A DNA stretch of 5,009 nucleotides from Bacteroidota bacterium (GTDB lineage: Bacteria > Bacteroidota > Bacteroidia > Cytophagales > Cyclobacteriaceae), in NCBI GenBank assembly GCA_027297025.1, contig JAPUIM010000153.1:1-5009 (forward strand), given 5' to 3'. This document shows positions 1 to 5,009 of the stretch, piece after piece. Positions within the stretch are counted from its first letter, which is position 1, and each line of letters starts with the position of its first letter. A program made the translations under genes and the position numbers. The notes below the pieces were generated by a model. That model saw nothing but the letters and a program-made list of their open reading frames with translations. It ran no database searches and was not told the DNA's origin.

Positions 1-474
1 CCTTTAACCAACGAGGAATTAGGACAGGTCAATGGAGTAGGTAAAGGAAAGGTGATGAAATTTGGGAAACTTTTCCTGGAAGTGATCAACAAATACGTTG
101 AAGACAATGACATAACTACTGCCTCTGATGTAGTAGTCAAATCCGCTATCAATAAATCAAAGATCAAGATCTTTATCATTCAACAGATAGACCGGAAAAT
201 AGATCTGGATGAAATTGCAGAATCAAAGGCGGTGACCTTAAACAATATCATTGACGAGATCGAGCATATCTGCTACTCAGGCACTAAACTGAACCTTGAC
301 TATTACATCCATCAAATCCTGGATGAAGAAAAACAGGAAGAAATTTATGATTATTTCATGAACTCAGAAACCGACAGCATCGATACTGCTTTCCAGGAAT
401 TGGGAGAAGAGGATTATACCGAGGAAGAAATAAGATTAATGCGCATTAAATTCCTTTCTGAAATTGCCAACTGA
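1..474 (+). CDS. recQ: ATP-dependent DNA helicase RecQ, C-terminal part (5' end outside window)
   Basis: RecQ is a 3'-5' superfamily 2 DNA helicase that acts in recombination and replication-fork repair. Only the last 157 residues are visible. The frame is open from the first base, so the GTG at 52 is not a real start. Residues 1-38 are the second half of an HRDC domain, the DNA-binding module of RecQ, with the typical GVGKGK turn at 12-17 followed by the KFGK..LEVI helix. Residues about 52-107 (from KSKIKIFIIQQID to the YYIHQIL helix) resemble the helix-turn-helix (HTH_40-like) segment that follows HRDC in many Bacteroidota RecQ proteins. The end is acidic and helical. The helicase core, zinc-binding and winged-helix domains lie upstream of the window; Bacteroidota RecQ is usually about 700-730 residues. 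The stop is TGA at 472-474. The identification rests on domain order, since no helicase motif is visible. Confidence 0.85.
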   Translation, partial: PLTNEELGQVNGVGKGKVMKFGKLFLEVINKYVEDNDITTASDVVVKSAINKSKIKIFIIQQIDRKIDLDEIAESKAVTLNNIIDEIEHICYSGTKLNLDYYIHQILDEEKQEEIYDYFMNSETDSIDTAFQELGEEDYTEEEIRLMRIKFLSEIAN

Positions 475-530
475 GTTTTATATTCGTCTCCACCAAGATT
501 GGCCGTTATTACCACTTCTAAACATTGAAT

Positions 531-1823
531 ATGAATATTTTAATCATTGGAGCAGGTGGAAGGGAGCATGCTCTGGCTTGGAAGATCCAACAAAGTCCTT
601 TGTGCACAAATCTATTTGTTGCTCCGGGAAATGCCGGAACTGAAAAAATCGCTAAAAACGTTCCACTTATTGTTACAGATTTTGAAGGCATTGCCAAATT
701 TGTAACCAATGAAGACATTGAAATGATAGTGGTAGGGCCAGAGGAACCATTGGTGAAGGGATTGCGCGATTTTTTTTCTGAACTTCCGAATTTAACAAAG
801 GTGCATATCATTGGCCCCGATCATAAAGGGGCACTTTTGGAGGGCAGCAAGGATTTTTCTAAAAGGTTTATGCTGAAGTATGGTATTCCCACAGCAAATG
901 CAAAAACCTTCACAATTGATTCACTACAACATGGGCTGGAATATCTGGATGCTATTCAACTACCCATAGTACTTAAGGCAGACGGTTTGGCTGCGGGAAA
1001 GGGGGTACTTATATGCCCTACCCATGAAGAAGCTAAAACCAATTTGAGGCAGATGTTATCAGAAAAAATGTTTGGAGAGGCCAGCCATAAAGTACTGGTA
1101 GAAGAATTCCTGGAAGGCATTGAACTTTCAGTTTTTATAATTACAGACGGGAAGAATTATGTGACATTGCCTGAGGCCAAAGATTATAAAAGAATTGGAG
1201 AAGGTGAGACCGGTTTAAATACCGGGGGAATGGGAGCGGTTTCTCCGGTGGGATTTGCTGATAAGCATTTTATGAATAAAGTACACCAAAAGATCATCGA
1301 ACCCACCATCCGTGGGCTGCAACAGGAGCAAATTGATTATATCGGTTTTATCTTTATTGGATTGATGAATGTGGATGGGGAACCTTATGCAATTGAATAC
1401 AACATTCGACTGGGTGACCCGGAAGCTCAGGTAGTTTTACCCAGAATTAAATCTGATCTAGTGGAGTTGTTAATGGCCACCGCAGAAAGAAGGCTACAAA
1501 ATGAAAAACTGGAAATATTTGATCAAACTGCCAGTACCGTGGTGGTGGTAGCGGAAGGTTATCCGGGAACCTACAAAACAGGCAAGATTATAAATAATTT
1601 GGACAAAATTACCCGGGCCAATGCCTTTCATGCTGGAACGGCGACCAATAAAAATAACCAGATTATCACCAATGGTGGCAGGGTAATAGCAATGACCGGG
1701 CTTGGTGAAAATCTAAAGGAAGCATTAGAAATTTCGTTTGAAGCTGCGGATACCGTCCATTGGGATGGATTATATTTCAGAAGGGATATAGGGAAAGATT
1801 TGCTGGTAACACCACCACTATAA
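531..1823 (+). CDS. purD: Phosphoribosylamine-glycine ligase (GAR synthetase)
   Basis: This cytosolic enzyme makes the second step of de novo purine synthesis, joining 5-phosphoribosylamine and glycine with ATP to give glycinamide ribonucleotide. The protein is 430 residues, normal for the family. The N-terminal domain opens with NILIIGAGGREHALA (2-16) and carries APGNAGT (31-37) and GPEEPL (69-74). The ATP-grasp domain follows, with LKADGLAAGKGV at 148-159 and the metal-binding E289/N291 in EYNIRLGDPEAQ, the family signature. The C-terminal domain has FHAGT (366-370) and NGGRV (381-385). All expected key residues are present. I chose the ATG at 531 because PurD proteins begin directly with this strand. 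An in-frame TTG at 525 would add only two residues. No Shine-Dalgarno site is visible, as is usual in Bacteroidota. It lies 56 bp after recQ and 39 bp before ricT; no other pur gene is in view. Confidence 0.97.
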   Translation: MNILIIGAGGREHALAWKIQQSPLCTNLFVAPGNAGTEKIAKNVPLIVTDFEGIAKFVTNEDIEMIVVGPEEPLVKGLRDFFSELPNLTKVHIIGPDHKGALLEGSKDFSKRFMLKYGIPTANAKTFTIDSLQHGLEYLDAIQLPIVLKADGLAAGKGVLICPTHEEAKTNLRQMLSEKMFGEASHKVLVEEFLEGIELSVFIITDGKNYVTLPEAKDYKRIGEGETGLNTGGMGAVSPVGFADKHFMNKVHQKIIEPTIRGLQQEQIDYIGFIFIGLMNVDGEPYAIEYNIRLGDPEAQVVLPRIKSDLVELLMATAERRLQNEKLEIFDQTASTVVVVAEGYPGTYKTGKIINNLDKITRANAFHAGTATNKNNQIITNGGRVIAMTGLGENLKEALEISFEAADTVHWDGLYFRRDIGKDLLVTPPL

Positions 1824-1838
1824 ATCCTTTATCTTTAT

Positions 1839-1846
1839 TAAATTTG
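1839..1846 (+). promoter_or_regulatory. Possible Bacteroidota -7 promoter box before ricT
   Basis: TAAATTTG matches the Bacteroidota primary sigma factor -7 consensus TAnnTTTG exactly. It lies in the 39-bp gap between purD and ricT. A transcript from it would begin near 1851-1853 and have a leader of only about 10 nt. No TTG is found 17-23 bp upstream where the -33 element is expected; the nearest TTTG (1799-1802) is about 36 bp away. In such AT-rich DNA the match could be chance. Confidence 0.3.
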
Positions 1847-1848
1847 AT

Positions 1849-1862
1849 GAAAATTAAAAAAA
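1849..1862 (+). promoter_or_regulatory. A-rich translation start region of ricT
   Basis: The 14 nt directly before the ricT ATG are almost all A, with two T near the middle and no G or C. Bacteroidota largely lack Shine-Dalgarno pairing, and A-rich, unstructured sequence before the start is typical of well-translated genes there. This supports the ATG at 1863. Another ATG at 1847 is out of frame with ricT. Confidence 0.4.
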
Positions 1863-3011
1863 ATGTCGGCTTGTAGCAGTTGTAGTAATGGAAACGGATC
1901 AATAGCAGGTTGCAACAATAATGGAGGATGTTTAACTGGCGGATGTAACAAAATGAATGTATTTGATTGGCTCTCCAATATGGAAAGACCTGGACCAGAA
2001 ATATTCGATGTGGTGGAAGTTAGATTCAAGGGGGGTAGAAAGGATTTTTTCAGCAACAACAATAATTTGGACCTAACCACAGGCGATGCAGTAGTAGTTG
2101 ATGTGCCCAATGGCCACCACTTGGGATATATCTCGATGCAGGGCGAATTGGTTCGATTCCAGATGAAAAAGAAAAAGATCGAAAACGATCAGGAAATTAG
2201 AAATATCTATCGGCTGGCAAGTCCCAGGGATATTGAAAAAAATGAAGAGGTCAAAAATAGGGAAATGCCAACCTTATACCACGCCCGAAAGATTATCGAA
2301 GAGTTAAAATTAGATATGAAATTGTCCGATGTGGAATATCAGGCAGATAATACAAAAGCTACCTTCTATTACTCGGCAGATGAACGTGTAGATTTCCGTG
2401 AACTAATTAAGGTGTTGGCCTTAGAATTTACGATCCGGGTGGAAATGAGACAAATAAGTCTTCGACAAGAAGCCGGTCGATTAGGGGGTATAGGTTCATG
2501 CGGAAGAGAACTATGCTGTTCTACTTGGTTAAGCGATTTTAAAACTGTTTCAACTTCGGCTGCACGCTACCAAAATCTTTCTTTAAACCCCAGTAAATTA
2601 TCGGGTCAATGTGGCCGGTTAAAATGTTGTCTGAATTATGAGTTAGATACCTATCTTGAGGTCTTGAAGGATATCCCCACAGTGGAAGAACCCTTGATGA
2701 CAAAAAAAGGTAAAGCCAATCTTCAAAAAACTGATATCTTCAAAAAAATAATGTGGTTCGCTTACGAAAATGAAAACAATTGGATACCGGTAGATACTGA
2801 CAGGGTGATTGAAATTATAGAACTGAATAAAAAAGGGTTAAAACCAGATTCTATAAAAGTGAATATGGACGAGACGCAAAATGAAAGTATTCAGGCTTTG
2901 AATAGCGATCTTGAGGCCTTGGATAAACGTTTCAAACGAAAATCAAAAAGTAAATACAGGAATAAGAACAGAAATAAAAGATATAAATCCGGTTTTGATC
3001 GAAGAACCTGA
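1863..3011 (+). CDS. ricT: RicT/YaaT-like PSP1 domain protein with cysteine-rich N-terminus
   Basis: The protein is 382 residues. Residues about 49-200 match the RicT (YaaT)/PSP1 family: VVEVRFKGGRKDFF at 50-63, GDAVVVDVPNG at 74-84, then the PSP1 helices and ATFYYSADERVDFRELI at 166-182. The hallmark cysteine core follows: GSCGRELCC (C213, C218, C219) and SGQCGRLKCCLNYE (C250, C255, C256). In Bacillus subtilis RicT works with RicA and RicF in an iron-sulfur complex that promotes RNase Y-dependent mRNA processing. The role in Bacteroidota is not established, and no ricA or ricF is in view. The first 28 residues carry five cysteines (C4, C7, C17, C23, C28) among Gly, Asn and Ser, an extension absent from the Bacillus protein. 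Residues 356-382 form a Lys/Arg/Asn-rich tail that could touch RNA. No signal peptide or membrane segment is seen, so it is probably cytosolic. The stop lies 6 nt before gldH, so the two genes are likely one operon. Confidence 0.9.
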   Translation: MSACSSCSNGNGSIAGCNNNGGCLTGGCNKMNVFDWLSNMERPGPEIFDVVEVRFKGGRKDFFSNNNNLDLTTGDAVVVDVPNGHHLGYISMQGELVRFQMKKKKIENDQEIRNIYRLASPRDIEKNEEVKNREMPTLYHARKIIEELKLDMKLSDVEYQADNTKATFYYSADERVDFRELIKVLALEFTIRVEMRQISLRQEAGRLGGIGSCGRELCCSTWLSDFKTVSTSAARYQNLSLNPSKLSGQCGRLKCCLNYELDTYLEVLKDIPTVEEPLMTKKGKANLQKTDIFKKIMWFAYENENNWIPVDTDRVIEIIELNKKGLKPDSIKVNMDETQNESIQALNSDLEALDKRFKRKSKSKYRNKNRNKRYKSGFDRRT

Positions 3012-3017
3012 TGTTGT

Positions 3018-3494
3018 ATGAGGACTTACCTTCTAAATGTTTCAGTAATTCTAACAATTTTTTGGTCTTCTTGCGATCCCAATAGGATTTACGAAAAGAA
3101 CCAGGATTTTATTTTCAAGTATTGGCACAAAGATTCCATCGCTTCCTTTCAATTTGAGATTCAGGATCCTACTGCGTCCTATAACCTGTATTACAATATT
3201 CGCAACACGGCATCTTACCCCTACCACAATCTATATGTAACTTACTACTTGGAGGATTCTCTGGGCAGAACTGTCATCTCGGAACTGGACGAAATGTTTC
3301 TTTTTAATGCCAAAACCGGGAAATCATTAGGAAAGGGACTCGGAGATATATTTGACTATCAAATACCGGTTTTGGAAGCTTATCAATTCAATGCGAAAGG
3401 AGAATATACTTTTAAAGTACAACAGTTCATGCGCATGGATTCACTTCCTGAAATCCTCTCCATCGGATTAAGGGTGGAAAAAATACAACCTTAA
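3018..3494 (+). CDS. gldH: Gliding motility lipoprotein GldH
   Basis: GldH is one of the lipoproteins needed for gliding in Flavobacterium johnsoniae, but homologues also occur in non-gliding Bacteroidota, so it does not prove motility. The protein is 158 residues. It begins with a short signal peptide (R2, then a hydrophobic stretch from L5 to W16) and a lipobox-like W-S-S-C with the lipidated cysteine at C19. The mature part shows the family pattern: a W..DS..SF segment near 36-44, YNLYYNIRN (55-63) leading to YPYHNLYV (67-74), a GKGLGDIFDY glycine turn (105-114), and a C-terminal GEYTFKVQQFMRMDSLPEI (128-146) followed by GLRVEK. It is expected at the cell envelope facing the periplasm. The ATG at 3018 is the only workable start, since an in-frame stop lies at 3009-3011. 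It follows ricT by 6 nt and overlaps the stop of the convergent helicase gene by 4 bp. Confidence 0.9.
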   Translation: MRTYLLNVSVILTIFWSSCDPNRIYEKNQDFIFKYWHKDSIASFQFEIQDPTASYNLYYNIRNTASYPYHNLYVTYYLEDSLGRTVISELDEMFLFNAKTGKSLGKGLGDIFDYQIPVLEAYQFNAKGEYTFKVQQFMRMDSLPEILSIGLRVEKIQP

Positions 3495-5009
3495 TTAAAG
3501 AATCTTAATAAACGCTCCCTGATACTTTCAGGATCATTCCAGAATCCTCGACTAGACAAGTAGGTAAACTTCCAGTTCTTTTTACTCAAGGTAAAAGGAG
3601 TATAAACATGGGCTTCTTTAACCGAAATGGCCTGGTGATAAAGATTATCGTCAGTCAACAATAATCCGGTATATTTTCCCTCCTTTTTGACCGTAATGTC
3701 AGCAAATGGCAATTCTTGACTTAATTCGACTTTCTGCCCCTTGAAATCATCGAATTTGAGGATCTTGTTTTTCAAAAACCAGTCGGCACTATGGCCATTG
3801 AGAGGTTTTATTTTAGGTTTATATTTACCCTCAGATACATCTCTGGCATATTGCAAATATTTTTTAAGAAGTTTTGGTCCCTCATTTTTACTTTCACCTA
3901 CTTTCAATTGTTCGGGATAAATGCTGCTCACTACGTGTACCGCTTCCCGGGCTCTGGTAATTGCTACGTTCAGTCTATTCTCACCATGTTGAATATTTAA
4001 TGAGCCAAATTTGATGGTCATTTTGCCGTCTTTATCCGGGGCGTACGCTGTGGAAAATATGATAATGTCCTTTTCATCTCCCTGTACATTCTCAATGTTT
4101 TTTACAAACAAAGAATCGGGCACTTTTAATGTTCTCTCGATGGCAGCTGTTTCCAATAAATCCATTATAAAATCCTGTTGTTTGACATTAAATGTTACAA
4201 TCCCAATTTCTTTTTCCGGGGCCTTGCTGATCAGGTCCTCCACGATTCTTACTACTTCGTTAGCTTCAACTTCATTGATATTGTCCGCCCAAATACCATT
4301 TACTTTGTTGTATATGACCGCCGGTTCTCCTTTGTTGATATCAATAAAATCCGGCAATAATTTTAGGTTGCCGTTGTAGAAGTGAAAATTAGAGAAATCT
4401 ATCAAGTCCAAAGATTTACTGCGGTAGTGGCCTCTTAATTGGGCCTGCATCAGGTATTGATTGGCCAAATTGAGCAATGAGTCTACTTCCAATTCGACAG
4501 ACTCATCATCGGAGTCATCTTCCCATCGCACTTTATATAGGTCATTGGGCTTAAGTTGCTTGTCGTCGCCAGCTATAACCACCTGGGCCCCCCGGTACAT
4601 GGCTGGGATCCCCCTTTCTACAAAACATTGGGACGCTTCATCGAAGACTACTAAGTCAAAGATCTCCTCCATAGGGAAAATTGCCGAAACCGATTCCGGG
4701 GATGCCATCCAACAGGGAACCAAATTGAATAACTCATCTCCATAGTGGGCCACCAGCTTGCGAATAGGCCAAATCCTTCGTTTTTTGGTAACCTGATGAT
4801 TGAGATCGCGATAGGTAACCAAGTTATTCAATCGGTTGTATTCGACATTCTTATAGGTTCGCTCCCGGGCTTTTAAAAGTAGAATCTCATTACTGATCAG
4901 GTATTTCTGCTTTACATTCTCCTGAAGCTCCTTTACTAACTTTTCAAATTTTAGAGAAGATACCGCTCGTAAAATAGGATATTTGATCTCTATATGATCA
5001 ATCCAAGCC
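3491..5009 (-). CDS. Superfamily 1 helicase (COG1112/DUF4011-like), C-terminal part, with degenerate Vsr-like end
   Basis: The frame is open through the right edge, giving 505 visible residues, so the TTG at 4831 is not the start. Counting from that codon as residue 1, Upf1-like SF1 motifs occur in order: PCWMASPESVS (39-49); motif II DEASQ (64-68); motif III AGDDKQLKP (87-95); motif IV LRGHYRS (132-138); motif V VQGDEKD (249-255); motif VI RLNVAITRAR (286-295). The Walker A motif must lie upstream of the window. The ATPase residues visible are intact, so an active DNA or RNA translocase is likely; the substrate cannot be told. An acidic stretch (EDDSDDE, 104-110) follows motif III. Residues 349-446 resemble the Vsr/REase-like domain that ends many helicases of this group, but its catalytic residues look lost. 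The gene converges on gldH and shares 4 bp with it. Some helicase-Vsr proteins serve in phage defence, but nothing in the core-gene surroundings points there. Confidence 0.85.
   Translation of the reverse strand, partial: AWIDHIEIKYPILRAVSSLKFEKLVKELQENVKQKYLISNEILLLKARERTYKNVEYNRLNNLVTYRDLNHQVTKKRRIWPIRKLVAHYGDELFNLVPCWMASPESVSAIFPMEEIFDLVVFDEASQCFVERGIPAMYRGAQVVIAGDDKQLKPNDLYKVRWEDDSDDESVELEVDSLLNLANQYLMQAQLRGHYRSKSLDLIDFSNFHFYNGNLKLLPDFIDINKGEPAVIYNKVNGIWADNINEVEANEVVRIVEDLISKAPEKEIGIVTFNVKQQDFIMDLLETAAIERTLKVPDSLFVKNIENVQGDEKDIIIFSTAYAPDKDGKMTIKFGSLNIQHGENRLNVAITRAREAVHVVSSIYPEQLKVGESKNEGPKLLKKYLQYARDVSEGKYKPKIKPLNGHSADWFLKNKILKFDDFKGQKVELSQELPFADITVKKEGKYTGLLLTDDNLYHQAISVKEAHVYTPFTLSKKNWKFTYLSSRGFWNDPESIRERLLRFFN

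Noticed and set aside
479..486. TATATTCG as a -7 box for purD.
   Set aside because: It has one mismatch to TAnnTTTG, and the only TTG upstream is 12 nt away, too near for a -33 element. TAAACATTG at 519-527 also fails the consensus and would start the transcript at or inside the coding region.
493..502. Short palindrome CCAAGATTGG in the recQ-purD gap, as a terminator or operator.
   Set aside because: The arms are only 4 bp with a 2-nt centre, too tight for an RNA hairpin, and no T-run follows. No second copy was noticed nearby.
518..811. Minus-strand 97-residue open frame over the start of purD.
   Set aside because: It lies wholly opposite a clear purD coding region, and its translation shows no recognisable domain.
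1841..1860. AATTT/AAATT inverted repeat before ricT, as a terminator.
   Set aside because: A 5-bp all-A/T stem followed by A instead of T on the plus strand would not stop transcription in that direction.
1838..2110. Minus-strand 90-residue open frame over the start of ricT.
   Set aside because: It is a shadow of the ricT frame, with a Leu/Pro/Ser-rich low-complexity translation.
3791..4745. Several plus-strand open frames of 60-122 residues opposite the helicase gene.
   Set aside because: They are antisense to conserved SF1 motifs and show no domain of their own.
3491..5009. The helicase as part of a phage-defence island.
   Set aside because: All visible neighbours are housekeeping or envelope genes, with no methylase, nuclease partner, transposase or integrase. 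The rest of the gene and its other neighbour lie beyond the window, so this stays open but unsupported.

Overview
The window looks like core chromosome of a member of the Bacteroidota, probably a flavobacterium or close relative. The evidence is a GldH-type gliding lipoprotein directly behind a Bacteroidota-style RicT/PSP1 protein, a RecQ with the long C-terminal tail usual in this phylum, A-rich sequence before a start codon instead of a Shine-Dalgarno site, and moderately low G+C. No RNA gene, CRISPR array, insertion sequence or phage gene is visible.

Layout: (1) 1-474, +, the 3' end of recQ, cut by the left edge. (2) 531-1823, +, complete purD, the glycinamide ribonucleotide ligase of purine synthesis. 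(3) 1863-3011, +, complete ricT-like PSP1 gene with a cysteine-rich N-terminus and the conserved cysteine core. (4) 3018-3494, +, gldH, 6 nt behind ricT and almost certainly cotranscribed with it. (5) 3491->5009, -, the C-terminal part of a large superfamily 1 (COG1112/DUF4011-like) helicase, cut by the right edge. It runs tail-to-tail into gldH with a 4-bp overlap.

The four plus-strand genes may be read together, since the gaps are 56, 39 and 6 bp, but only ricT-gldH is a convincing operon. A possible Bacteroidota -7 box lies before ricT. The longest gap between genes is 56 bp, so no large stretch is left unexplained.

I do not see a clear undescribed system here. The points most worth a second look are the cysteine-rich head of RicT and its tight linkage to gldH, the degenerate Vsr/REase-like C-terminus of the helicase, and the convergent gene pair that shares a TTAA palindrome for both stop codons.
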